NCBI RefSeq assembly: GCF_001039005.1
Contig: NZ_LDWR01000011.1
Coordinates: 434,001-498,000, forward strand
Direction of reading: 5' to 3'
DNA: 64,000 bases
Origin: Burkholderia cepacia
Lineage (GTDB): Bacteria > Pseudomonadota > Gammaproteobacteria > Burkholderiales > Burkholderiaceae
In this document: positions 31,301 to 39,681 of the stretch, piece after piece
How positions within the stretch are numbered: the stretch's first letter is position 1
Layout of the letters: every line of letters starts with the position of its first letter
Notes under the pieces: model-generated
Seen by the model: the letters and a program-made list of their open reading frames with translations, nothing else
Databases searched by the model: none
Told to the model about the DNA's origin: nothing
Made by a program: the position numbers and the translations under genes

Positions 31301-34300
31301 TTCGGCCTGCGCGCGCCGTACCGTCGTCACCGCGAACAGCACGATGCCCTCCGCGAGCGGCAGCCCGAATGCCGGGCGCACTTCCTCCGCCGAGTTGCCG
31401 TTGATCCCGCCGACGATCGCCATGTCAAGCTCGCCGCTGCACAGGAAGCGCTCGGCCGCCTCGAACGCGGCCAGCGTCGACGCGTGGCCAGCATCGATCG
31501 TCATGTTCATTCCGTGCAGGTCGTGATAGTTCGCGACGCGCGCCGGAATCACGTTCGGCATCATCCCCGGAAACGAATTCTCGGTCGTCGGCGCGATGAG
31601 CTGCTTCGTCGCATCGCGCAAGCCGCCCAGCAGGCGTTCGGTCGCCGCGCGCTCGTCCGGCCGCGTCGCGTCGAGCACCGCGGCGGCGATGTCGTCGAGA
31701 TAGCAGCGGCTCGCGTAGAGCGCCGCGTTGCGCGTCGGTCCCATGTGGCCCATCACGAGCCCGATCGTGTCCGCGTGCTCGCGCCAGAACGCGCCGAGGT
31801 GTTCGCGCAGATCGTGCGCGGCGTCGAGCGCCATCAGCTGACAGCGATCGAGCGCGCGCAGCACCGCCGGCGGCATCTTCACGCGCGCGAAGCTCGGCAG
31901 CGGATAGCCGACGCCGAAACTCGCGTCGGGCGCGCGCCCTTCGCCGCGCAGCCACGCGGCGACCTGCGCGTCGCCGTCGAGGCCCGGAAATCTGGAAGAC
32001 CAGCCGACGATCGCGAGCGGTTCGCTTTTGAACCGGCCGCTCGCGCGACCGGCAGGCAGATCCGCGCGATATTCCGACACGATCAGGTGACCGTTGGTCC
32101 CGCCGAAGCCGAAACCCGACACCGCCGCGATGCGCGCCGACTCCTGCCGGAGCGGCCACGACACCGGTGCGACCGGAATCCGCAGGTTCGTGCCGGCCAT
32201 GTCGAATTCCGGCGGCGGCTCGCTGAAGCGGTGCTGCGGCGGAATCACCTGATGCCGCAACCCGAGCAGCACCTGGATCACCGACACGACGCCGGCGGCC
32301 CAGCCCGTATGACCGACCAGCGATTTGTTCGACGTCACCTGCACCGTGCGATCGCGCCGGATCGCGTCGCGCAGGCTCTGGAATTCGGCGAGATCGCCGG
32401 CCGGCGTGCCAGTTGCGTGCGCAACGACCCAGTCGACGTCGGCCGGCACCGTCGCGGTCCGCGCATACGCGCGATCGATCGCGATGCGCTGGCCGGCCGA
32501 ATTCGGTGCGTAGATCGCCTTGCCCTTGCCGTCGGACGACGAGCCGAACGATTTCAGCACGCCGAGAATGCGGTCGCCGTCCGCGCGCGCCCGCTTCAGG
32601 CGCTTCAGGATCACGACGCCCGCGCCATCCGCGAACAGCACGCCGTCGCAGTCGCGATCGAGCGGCCGCACCTCGCCGCTGCGCGACAGGCCGTGCAGCT
32701 TCGAGAACAGGATCGAGCCGCGCGGCGCGAGCGCGAACGCGCCGCCGCACGCCACGACGTCCTGTTTGCCGAGCAGCAGCGCCTTGATCCCGAGATCGAT
32801 CGAATACAGCGACGACGAACAGGCGGTATCGACCATCATGCATTGCGCGTCGTCCGGCAGCACGCCCTTCATCGCGTTCAGCCCGACACGATGCGGAAAG
32901 AACGATGCGAGATCGCCGGCGCCGCGCGCATAGCGTGCGCTCAGCACCGCGTCGATCGCCGCCACGCGGCGCGTGCGCTCGGCCGCGTCGACGCCCGCGT
33001 CGATCAGCACCGCGTTCAGGCGCTCGCGCGCGGCGGCCAGCACCATACCCTCTTCGAGGTGCTGGCTGCCATCCGCCGTGTAGCCGACGAGAAACGCAAC
33101 GCGATCGGCGTCGCGCAGCGTCACGCCGTCGAGCGACTGGCACAGCGCGTGACGCAGCCACAGCGTCGTCAGTTCGCGCGGCGCGGTGCCCGCGTCGAGT
33201 TCGGCGCGCACCGCCGGACACGGTTCGAAATGCTCGATGAAAACGGAACGCGACTGATAGCTCTTGTCTTCCGCCGACGTGTCGGGCGAATAGAACGAGC
33301 GGTAGTCCCAGCGATCCGGCGGCACGTTGCCGAACAGTTCGGGGCCGTCCAGCAGCGCGCGCCAAAACGCGTCCGGATCGCTCGCGCCAGGCAATGCGAG
33401 CCCCATGCCGACCACGGCGATGTCGTCGCTGTCCGACAGGCCGTCCGCCAACGCCTCGGCGTGTTCGGCTCCGTGTGGTGCCGCCTGCGCCGTCGACGCC
33501 ATCGCGGCGGCGGGTTGCGCCGCATCGGCCGCGCCATCGCCATGCGTCGACGTCGCCCACTCGGCGCGCGGCGACAACCCCTCGCTGCACAGCGACAACC
33601 CGCCGTCGGCAACGACCACCTGCCCGGTGATCCAGCGCGCCGCGTCCGATGCGAGAAACACCACGAGATCGGCCAGATCCTCGGCGCGCGCGAGCCGCTT
33701 CAGCGGCGTCGCCGCGATGCTCGAACGCTTGGTGTTTTCCGGGTCCGGAAACTGCGCGGCGACGTCGCCGTCGATCAGCGTCGACGACGCGCCGTTCACG
33801 CGAATGTCGCGACCCGCGTACTCGACCGCGAGATAGCGCGTCAGCGATTCGAGCGCCGCCTTCGCGGTGCCGACGACCAGATAGTTCGCCGGCACCAGCG
33901 TCGCGCCGACCGACGACACGTTGACGATCGCACCGCCGCCCGAGCGCGCCATCAACGCCGCGGCGCGGCGCGCGCACCAGAACGCGCCCTTCAGGTTCGT
34001 GTCGAGCGCGCGATCGAAATGTTCGGCGCCGATCTCGTCGACGCCGAGCAGCGCACCGGACGCCGCATTGTTGACGAGCACGTCGAGCTGGCCGTAGCGC
34101 CGTTCGATCTCGTCGAACATCCGGTCGACCTGCGCCTGCTGCGCGACCGACGCGCGGATCACGTCGACGGTCGCGCCGAGCGCGCGCAGTTCCTCGGCCG
34201 TCTCCTTCGACGCGTCGAGCGAGTGGAAGAAATTCAGGATCACGTGCGCGCCCTGCTCGGCGAATCGCCTGCAGATCGCCTTGCCCACGTTTTTCGCACC

Positions 34301-34345
34301 GCCCGTCACGAGAACGAGCTTGCCGCGCATGCTGGTATTCGACAT
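28334..34345 (-). CDS. Multidomain polyketide/fatty-acid synthase: ER-KS-half KS-KR-DH
   Basis: A 2003-residue synthase. Residues 1-252 are an SDR domain with TGGAKNVG and a Y155-x6-K162 pair, the spacing of FabL/FabI-type enoyl reductases rather than ketoreductases. A KS follows (306-760) with Cys509 (DTACSSS), His643 (AHATGT) and His679 (GHTGWAAG). Residues 776-1025 repeat only the N-terminal half of a KS, with the cysteine replaced by His954 (DAGHAST), like a truncated chain-length factor. Then come a KR (GGARGIT 1377-1383, Ser1554, Tyr1567) and a hot-dog DH with H1710xxxG1714xxxxP1719 and Asp1885. No ACP or AT is present here; both come from the gene just upstream. AGGCAGG precedes the ATG. 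Confidence 0.93.
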   Translation of the reverse strand: MSNTSMRGKLVLVTGGAKNVGKAICRRFAEQGAHVILNFFHSLDASKETAEELRALGATVDVIRASVAQQAQVDRMFDEIERRYGQLDVLVNNAASGALLGVDEIGAEHFDRALDTNLKGAFWCARRAAALMARSGGGAIVNVSSVGATLVPANYLVVGTAKAALESLTRYLAVEYAGRDIRVNGASSTLIDGDVAAQFPDPENTKRSSIAATPLKRLARAEDLADLVVFLASDAARWITGQVVVADGGLSLCSEGLSPRAEWATSTHGDGAADAAQPAAAMASTAQAAPHGAEHAEALADGLSDSDDIAVVGMGLALPGASDPDAFWRALLDGPELFGNVPPDRWDYRSFYSPDTSAEDKSYQSRSVFIEHFEPCPAVRAELDAGTAPRELTTLWLRHALCQSLDGVTLRDADRVAFLVGYTADGSQHLEEGMVLAAARERLNAVLIDAGVDAAERTRRVAAIDAVLSARYARGAGDLASFFPHRVGLNAMKGVLPDDAQCMMVDTACSSSLYSIDLGIKALLLGKQDVVACGGAFALAPRGSILFSKLHGLSRSGEVRPLDRDCDGVLFADGAGVVILKRLKRARADGDRILGVLKSFGSSSDGKGKAIYAPNSAGQRIAIDRAYARTATVPADVDWVVAHATGTPAGDLAEFQSLRDAIRRDRTVQVTSNKSLVGHTGWAAGVVSVIQVLLGLRHQVIPPQHRFSEPPPEFDMAGTNLRIPVAPVSWPLRQESARIAAVSGFGFGGTNGHLIVSEYRADLPAGRASGRFKSEPLAIVGWSSRFPGLDGDAQVAAWLRGEGRAPDASFGVGYPLPSFARVKMPPAVLRALDRCQLMALDAAHDLREHLGAFWREHADTIGLVMGHMGPTRNAALYASRCYLDDIAAAVLDATRPDERAATERLLGGLRDATKQLIAPTTENSFPGMMPNVIPARVANYHDLHGMNMTIDAGHASTLAAFEAAERFLCSGELDMAIVGGINGNSAEEVRPAFGLPLAEGIVLFAVTTVRRAQAEGLPVLAVVGGGDARAGVEPAAPCDATGRAVTYAGADSAIDVLRAIVARTPGTTLTRDGGGDRARYALHVACEGMDAQAAPHEPQRTAAPTQSANAAAPAAASAEPAALGTLLPGTLRRTGVAADGEPLGVARYRIEWRDASWRPAGQPTPFVAPRCVIVTDMPDALAAQADPGPGCVVLSTRPFAARRPGWHWIERIDEAALDGLPDDIGHVRVLTSLDAGTLAPGVAAPATPARLALHDLAFLATKRWHGALKRDGTFVALLLDALAGEVPHPDAGLFTGLVKALAIEMPEARPIAVLTDARALPDALRDAERESAARHWLPVVALGAGRRRTPRVIEDAGELRADERLSLGPDAVVVAVGGARGITGELMKTLAAHVRPTLYLIGSSALDAVDAELLALDDEAFAKSRPDYIRQQKALHPERPLPAIIRAFERRADARTACMNIEAMRAFCGAHRVTYLRADVLDADSVRTAIDTILARERRVDLLVNAAGLNRSASVLVKSLDDFVAVRDIKVRGYWNLRDAFGTRQPRLWCNFGSFIGLTGQAGETDYASGNDFLNTQASYHRAALGHDEFTIGWTLWRSVGLGANPVTRAFLEKSGLFTSMRTAEGQHHFMRELGLGERAAMSVHLGEAERRAIETHLPGYFDLDEAAPASAAASRDPDFYLGAELARTDDSVTFERVFDLERDAYLQHHVVNGFPTLPGTFVPEVAAEAALRLVPGLKVVGFADAAFLHFLRVYDAKRPSVKRIHARIASRDGDAVLVRVRISGDVLAPGGQVLVRDKPHFEITVRLADAYAPAPVWSEPAGGTFTPVADPYHFDAAPVRLTGMFVSTTDTGMSDAGKQARFRLNVPDGDPVFSRFVVPSILLDGLARVAALDHVAGDYIPLAAPMSIGRIDLYEAGNDCELSSRHASIALRVTPRAFALEGPASSGNRFVAVRPDGRILMQMRDVTGIVIGYVHRVTGAFAARGEIDAQLAARAPSEQVSA

Positions 34346-34379
34346 GGATCGCCTGCCTATCGAGAACTTGTCATGACCG

Positions 34380-34397
34380 GGCAGGGCCCCCCCTGCC
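34380..34397. terminator. Hairpin in the spacer between AT-ACP and synthase genes
   Basis: GGCAGGG (34380-34386) and CCCTGCC (34391-34397) form a 7-base-pair GC stem with a CCCC loop, in the only sizeable gap (76 bases) of this part of the operon. There is no T-run on the minus strand after it, so it may act as an mRNA stabiliser or partial attenuator rather than a terminator. Confidence 0.4.
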
Positions 34398-34421
34398 GAC
34401 CAACGCTTCGGCCAATGGCCG

Positions 34422-36023
34422 TCAAACGACCGCCTTCCCCTGGTTCTCGTAGACGAAATCGACGATCTGCCCCATCGCCTTGAAATCGCCGCTGCGGAAA
34501 TTCGCGGGCAGCGGCGGCAGCGCGTAGCGCGCGGTGATGCGCTGAATGATCTCGGTCTGCTTGACCGAGTCGATGCCGAGTTCGGCTTCGAGCTCGATTG
34601 TTTCGGAGAACACCTCGGCCGGATATTCCATCGCTTCCGCGTAGATATCGACGAGCTCCGAGAACAGTCGCTCGCGCGGTACGTGCGCGGGTTTCGCGGC
34701 CACCGCCGCGAGCGGCTCGTGGGGCGCCGCCGGCGCCGGCACGGCCGTCAGCGCCGGCGCAGCCACGGCCGCAAGACGCGGCGCGGGCGCGCTGACCGGC
34801 TGCTCCGATGCGAATGCGGCGGCGATCGACGTGGCATTCGGCGCGGCGCTCGCCGGCGTCGTGCCCGCCGCATCGAACGCGTGACGCAGTTCGCCCTTGA
34901 GCCAGTCGACGATGTGCGGTCCGCGCGCATGCCAGAACGCGTCGAAACCGAAGCCGGTATTGCCGATGCGAATATCGTCCTTCATGATGCTGTTCTCCTG
35001 GAAATAACGGGTGATCGTCGTGACGACGCTGGTTTCCTCTGTCGCGTTCGACGGGCCGCCGAACGTCCTGACCGTGCCGGGCCCGGCGATGCGCACGACG
35101 ATTCGCGCCAGCGCGTTGAGCCCGCCGCATTCGACATAGCGCCCGATGCCGTCGGCGCACGCGGCGCGAATCGCATCGGCGAATCGCACCGGCAGCACGA
35201 AGTGCGACGCGAGGCGTGCGCCCGGATCGTCGGCCCCGCTGTAGCGGCGGCCGAGGATCGGCGAATACACCGGAATCGCAAGCGTGCCGTGGCGATACGC
35301 GGCAAGGCGCACGGCGAACTGTTCGCGCGCGCCGGCCAGATCGGGGTGATGAAATCCATAGGGGGACCTGATCGTCTGCGCGGTCGTGCCGCGCGCGGCA
35401 CACGCCGCGACGAAGCGTTCCAGCTCATCGCGCGGGCCGGACACGACGGTCTGCGACGCGTGGTTCTCGACCGCGACGCACACGTTGCGCACCGCATGCG
35501 TCACGACGCTCGCATCGATCAGCTCGCGCGTCGCGTCGGCGCCCGCGGAAATCGCGGCCATCATCCCGTCGGCCGGCGCCGCCGCCCGCAACGACGCGAT
35601 CCGGTCGCAGACGATCCGCGCGCCCTGCTCGATCGAGTACATGCCGCCGCACACCAGCGCCGCGATCTCGCCGAAGCTGTGCCCGATCAACACATCGGGC
35701 ACGACGCCGCGCGCATGCAGCACGCCGAACATCCCGACCGACGCGCCGAAGATCCCGAGCTGCAGCAGATCGGGCGCTTCGCGCAGCCACGTGTCGAGCC
35801 CGGCATCGTCGCGCCACAGCGCGCCGGTCAGCGGGCGGCCGAGCCGCTCGCTCGCGACCGCGTCGATCGTGTCGAGCGTCTGCCGCACGCTTCGATGGTC
35901 GCGGCCAAGTTGCCGCAATGCGCCCGCATAGAACGCCCCCTGTCCCGGGAACAGGAACGCGCAGCCGCGCTGCCGCGCGTCGCCCGCGTCCGGCCCGGCG
36001 CCGCTCAACCTGCGTCGTTCCAT
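34422..36023 (-). CDS. Acyltransferase - acyl carrier protein didomain
   Basis: A 533-residue protein. Residues 20-330 are a malonyl-CoA acyltransferase domain: FLFPGQGA, active Ser116 in GHSFGE and His225 in GFHHP. The frame continues without a stop through an Ala/Pro-rich linker to an ACP near 450-530, whose phosphopantetheine serine is Ser486 in ELGIDSVKQ, wording like the ACPs of PUFA synthases. An internal ATG at 34985 with AGGAG upstream could also give a free 187-residue ACP. The chosen ATG at 36023 has GGGAGG upstream and overlaps the TolC-like gene by 19 bases. It supplies extender loading and the carrier for the downstream synthase. No phosphopantetheinyl transferase is in the cluster. 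Confidence 0.9.
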   Translation of the reverse strand: MERRRLSGAGPDAGDARQRGCAFLFPGQGAFYAGALRQLGRDHRSVRQTLDTIDAVASERLGRPLTGALWRDDAGLDTWLREAPDLLQLGIFGASVGMFGVLHARGVVPDVLIGHSFGEIAALVCGGMYSIEQGARIVCDRIASLRAAAPADGMMAAISAGADATRELIDASVVTHAVRNVCVAVENHASQTVVSGPRDELERFVAACAARGTTAQTIRSPYGFHHPDLAGAREQFAVRLAAYRHGTLAIPVYSPILGRRYSGADDPGARLASHFVLPVRFADAIRAACADGIGRYVECGGLNALARIVVRIAGPGTVRTFGGPSNATEETSVVTTITRYFQENSIMKDDIRIGNTGFGFDAFWHARGPHIVDWLKGELRHAFDAAGTTPASAAPNATSIAAAFASEQPVSAPAPRLAAVAAPALTAVPAPAAPHEPLAAVAAKPAHVPRERLFSELVDIYAEAMEYPAEVFSETIELEAELGIDSVKQTEIIQRITARYALPPLPANFRSGDFKAMGQIVDFVYENQGKAVV

Positions 36024-37432
36024 AATCCCAACCTCCCAAGGCTTTCGGCCAGCTTCAGTCTCGCGATCCGCCACTTCGACACCGCGAGCACGCGCTGCCG
36101 GCGTGCGTCCGCAAGCGCCGACTGCGCGTTCAGCAGTTCCGTGAACGTGCCGACGCCGGCCTTGTAACGGCCGCGCGCGATGTCGAGCGAATGCAGCGCG
36201 GTGTCGAGCAGATGCCGCGAGTTGTCCAGGTTCGTCGTATCGGTCTGCAGGCTCTGGTAGCTCTTCCACACGTCGAGCGACACCTTGAGTTCGGTGTTGC
36301 GCACGTCGGCTTCCTGCGCGTCCGCCTGCGCCTTCGCCTCGGCGACGCGGTAGCCGGATGCGAACCCTTCGAACAGCGGAATCGAGATCTGGATGCCGAT
36401 CGAATTGCTGTGACTGCTCTGCAACTGGAACAGCGACGCCTGCTGCTGGTACGACGGGTTGTTGCGCGCGAGGCTGCCCATCAGCGAAATCGTCGGCAGC
36501 GACTGGGCGCGCACCGCGCGAATCTGTTCGCGCGCTGCTTCGAGCTTCTCGCGCGCGGCGATCAGCTTCGGGTGATGGCGCTTCGCTTCGGCGATCAGGT
36601 CGGCGACGCCGCGCGTGAAGTCGTCGCGATCGGGCGACGGTTCCGCATCGGCGATCCGCAGCGGCGTGTCGGCGTCGGCGCCCAGCGTCGTCGCGAGCGT
36701 TCCGATTGCGTTCTGCAGGTCGCCCTCGGCGCTGACGCGATCGAGCAACGCCTTGCGATACGTGGTCTGCGCCTGCAATGCATCGCTCAGCGTGCCCGCG
36801 CCGCCGTCGTGCCGCGCGCTCGCCTCGGCCAGGCTTTCCTGCGCCGCATGTTCGACCGCCTGCGCCGCATCGAGCGCCGCCTGCGCGTCGCGCAACCCGT
36901 AAAACGCCTGCGCGGCATCGTAGAAGACGCTCTGCAACGCGTCGTCGTGGGCCGCGTTGGCGGCGCGCAGCAGCGCGCGCGCACGGTCGAGATTCGCGCC
37001 GCGCTTGCCGAAATCGAACAGCACCCAGCTCAGGTTGAGCATGCCGTAGCGGCTGGTGCTGCGCTGATCCTGCGAGAAGCCGCCGCTGTAGGCGGTCGTC
37101 ACGTTGTCGCGCTCGATGCCCGCCGTCGCATTCAGCGTCGGCCAGTACGCGGCCTTCGACACGCCGACCTCGGCCGCCGCCGCACGCGCATCCGACCACG
37201 TGCGGCTCAACTGCGGATGCGAGCAGATCGCCAGCAGGATCGCGTCCTCGAGCGCCAGCGGACGGTCGTCGGCATGCGGCGCGCCGCATGCGGTGGCCGA
37301 CGCCATCGATGCCGCCGGCGTCGCCGCGACTTCATTGCGCGTTCCATACACGTCGAGCATCTGCGCGCACGCCGGCGGCGCGGATGCCGCGAGCGCGACG
37401 ATGGCCAGCACGGTGGCAAGTCGGCGCTTCAT
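36005..37432 (-). CDS. TolC family outer-membrane efflux protein
   Basis: A 475-residue protein with a signal peptide (TVLAIVALAASAPPACA) and two TolC repeats; strong signals are YWPTLNATAGI, LSWVLFDFGKRGANL, QIRAVRAQSLPTISLMGSL and GIQISIPLFEGFASGYRV. It forms the outer-membrane channel of type I secretion or efflux systems. The ATG is 3 bases after the ABC exporter stop, so it is tightly coupled to it. Together with the HlyD-like adaptor and the peptidase-type exporter it completes a tripartite machine. Confidence 0.95.
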   Translation of the reverse strand: MKRRLATVLAIVALAASAPPACAQMLDVYGTRNEVAATPAASMASATACGAPHADDRPLALEDAILLAICSHPQLSRTWSDARAAAAEVGVSKAAYWPTLNATAGIERDNVTTAYSGGFSQDQRSTSRYGMLNLSWVLFDFGKRGANLDRARALLRAANAAHDDALQSVFYDAAQAFYGLRDAQAALDAAQAVEHAAQESLAEASARHDGGAGTLSDALQAQTTYRKALLDRVSAEGDLQNAIGTLATTLGADADTPLRIADAEPSPDRDDFTRGVADLIAEAKRHHPKLIAAREKLEAAREQIRAVRAQSLPTISLMGSLARNNPSYQQQASLFQLQSSHSNSIGIQISIPLFEGFASGYRVAEAKAQADAQEADVRNTELKVSLDVWKSYQSLQTDTTNLDNSRHLLDTALHSLDIARGRYKAGVGTFTELLNAQSALADARRQRVLAVSKWRIARLKLAESLGRLGLWNDAG

Positions 37433-37435
37433 CGC

Positions 37436-39670
37436 TCAATGCCCCGCGACCGGCACGGCCGAGCCCGCGTCGTGCGTTGCCGCCGGCACCGCGCCCTGCG
37501 GCGCGGCGGACGCACCGGCGGACGACCTGGCCGCCGCGGCCGCGCGCATCGCCGCGGTCGACTGGTCGAGCGCGACCTTGCCGCCCTGCAGCATGATGAC
37601 GCGCTGCGCCGACGCGATCGTCTCCGGCCGGTGCGCGACGATCAGCCGCGTCATCGCGAGCTGCGTGACGGCCGCGTTGACCTGCATCTCGCGCTGCACG
37701 TCGAGATGGCTCGTCGCCTCGTCGAGCACGAGAATGCCCGGCCGCTTGTACAGCGCGCGCGCCAGCAGCACACGCTGCTTCTGGCCGCCGGACAGCACAG
37801 TGCCCATGTCGCCGACGAGCGTGTTGTAGCCCATCGGCATCGCGGCGATGTCGTCATGCACGGCCGCGACCCGCGCGCATTCGGCGACCCACCGCGGGTC
37901 CGCGTCCGGATCGAAGAAGCTGATGTTGTCGGCGATCGAGCCCGCGAACAGCACGTCGTCCTGCAGCACCGTGCCGACCCGCGCGCGCAGCCGCTCGATG
38001 CCGAGCCGGCCGACGTCGAGACCGCCGATCCGCACGGTGCCGCCCGTCGGCTCGTGAATGCCGAGCAGCACGCTGATCAGCGTCGTCTTGCCGCAACCCG
38101 ACGGCCCGACGATCGCGACCGACTCGCCCGCCGCGATCTTCGCGCTCACGCCGTCCAGCACGAGCGGCTCGCCGTCCGCATAGCGGAACGACAGCGCGTC
38201 GATCTCGATGCTCGCGTCGAGCGCATCCGCTTCGCCCGGCACGTTGCGCAGGCTCACGCCGGGTTCCGCTTCCGCGAACACGATGTCGGCCAGCCGCTCG
38301 CCCTGGAGCTGCAGCATCTTGACTTCGAAGTACTTGTCGATCAGGCTGCCGACCCGGCTGTCGAACTGGTTCTTGTATGCGTTGAATGCCATCAGCACGC
38401 CGACCGTGAACTGGCCGTCCATCACCATCCGCGCGCCGAGCCAGATGATCAGCACGTTCTCGATGCCGAACAGCAGGCCGTTGAGCTGTTGATAGAAGAT
38501 CTGCAGCTTCTGCACATGCAGGCCGGCATTGACCTGTTCGACCAGCAGCGTGATCCAGCTCGCGCGGCGCTCCGTCTGGCGGTTGAACAACTTGATCGTC
38601 TTCACCCCGCGCACCGTCTCCAGGAAATGGCTCTGCTGCTTGGCCGCGTGCACGATCTGATCCTCGGTCGCGCGGCGCAGCGGGCCGTACCACAGCCACC
38701 GGACGAGCGCGTACAACGCCATCGTCGCCAGCGCGACGCATCCGAGCACGCGGCTGTACACGAACATCATCGCGAGCGTGACGATCGTCATCAACCCGTC
38801 GATCACCGCGCCGAGAAACGATGTGGTCAGCGTCTGCTGGATCGTGTCGATCGAGCCGAAGCGCGACACGACGTCGCCGAGATGGCGCCGCTCGTAATAG
38901 CGCACCGGCAGGCTCAGCAGGTGCGTGAACACGTTCGCGCGCCACTGGATGTTCAGCGTGACGCCGACAACCATCAGCGCCCATGCGCGAATCGTGCCGG
39001 TTGCCTGCTGCATCAGCAGCAGCAGGCCGAACCCGAGCGCCAGTACCGTCAGCAGGTCGCGATCGGCACTGACGATCACTTCGTCGATCACCCACTGCAG
39101 GAAGAACGGCTGCACGAGCATGAAGACTTCCAGTGCGATGGCCAGCACCAGGATCTGCGCGAGCGAGCGCGACAGCCCCGACACCGGGCCCAGCAGTTCG
39201 CGCAGCCTGACTGCCGGGCGCGCCGCGCGCGGCGCGAACCCGGAGGCCGGCCACAGCTCGAGCGCGACGCCGGTGAACGCGCGCGAAATTTCGGCGAGCG
39301 GCACCTTGCGGATACCGTGCGACGGATCGTGAATCGTCGCGGTCTTGCCGTTCACCTCCTTCAGTACGACGAAGTGGTTGAAATTCCAGTGCAGCAGGCA
39401 CGGCAGGCGCAACTGGCCGAGCTGCGCCATGTCGAGCTTCACCGCGCGCGTGCCGAGCGCGAGGCACTGCGCGACCTCGATCACGCGCCCGAGGCCCGCG
39501 CCCTTCAGCGAGACGGGAAATTGCCCGCGCAGCGTCGCGAGATCGACATGGTGGCCGTGAAAACCCGCCACCATCGCGAGACATGCGAGCCCGCATTCGG
39601 CCGCTTCGGTCTGCAGGATCATCGGAAGCCTGGGGCCCAGGCCGAACGACAGTCGATCGAGTAATGCCAT
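37436..39670 (-). CDS. Peptidase-containing ABC transporter (C39 bacteriocin exporter)
   Basis: A 744-residue exporter. Residues 1-130 are a C39 cysteine peptidase with Gln20, catalytic Cys26 (AECGLACLAM), His99 (HWNFNHFVVL) and Asp115 (IHDPSHG). A six-helix membrane domain follows (about 165-450) and then the ATPase (Walker A GPSGCGKTT, signature LSGGQKQR, Walker B LVLDEATSHLD). Such transporters cut double-glycine leaders and export the peptide. The peptidase residues appear complete, unlike the degenerate CLD domains of RTX exporters. The ATG at 39670 has GAGGT upstream. Its obvious substrate is the double-glycine peptide encoded at 41118-41360. Confidence 0.96.
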   Translation of the reverse strand: MALLDRLSFGLGPRLPMILQTEAAECGLACLAMVAGFHGHHVDLATLRGQFPVSLKGAGLGRVIEVAQCLALGTRAVKLDMAQLGQLRLPCLLHWNFNHFVVLKEVNGKTATIHDPSHGIRKVPLAEISRAFTGVALELWPASGFAPRAARPAVRLRELLGPVSGLSRSLAQILVLAIALEVFMLVQPFFLQWVIDEVIVSADRDLLTVLALGFGLLLLMQQATGTIRAWALMVVGVTLNIQWRANVFTHLLSLPVRYYERRHLGDVVSRFGSIDTIQQTLTTSFLGAVIDGLMTIVTLAMMFVYSRVLGCVALATMALYALVRWLWYGPLRRATEDQIVHAAKQQSHFLETVRGVKTIKLFNRQTERRASWITLLVEQVNAGLHVQKLQIFYQQLNGLLFGIENVLIIWLGARMVMDGQFTVGVLMAFNAYKNQFDSRVGSLIDKYFEVKMLQLQGERLADIVFAEAEPGVSLRNVPGEADALDASIEIDALSFRYADGEPLVLDGVSAKIAAGESVAIVGPSGCGKTTLISVLLGIHEPTGGTVRIGGLDVGRLGIERLRARVGTVLQDDVLFAGSIADNISFFDPDADPRWVAECARVAAVHDDIAAMPMGYNTLVGDMGTVLSGGQKQRVLLARALYKRPGILVLDEATSHLDVQREMQVNAAVTQLAMTRLIVAHRPETIASAQRVIMLQGGKVALDQSTAAMRAAAAARSSAGASAAPQGAVPAATHDAGSAVPVAGH

Positions 39671-39681
39671 GCGCGACCTCG

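Noticed and set aside
31049..34483. Open plus-strand frame of more than 1100 codons
   Set aside because: It is antisense to the synthase gene, arginine- and histidine-rich with no domain, and explained by third-position GC bias. Similar frames at 36191-39664, 1629-3680 and, on the minus strand, 15863-18133 were dropped for the same reason.
34422..34985. ACP as an entirely separate gene
   Set aside because: There is no stop codon between AT and ACP, so a fused protein is the simpler reading; the internal start is kept only as an alternative.
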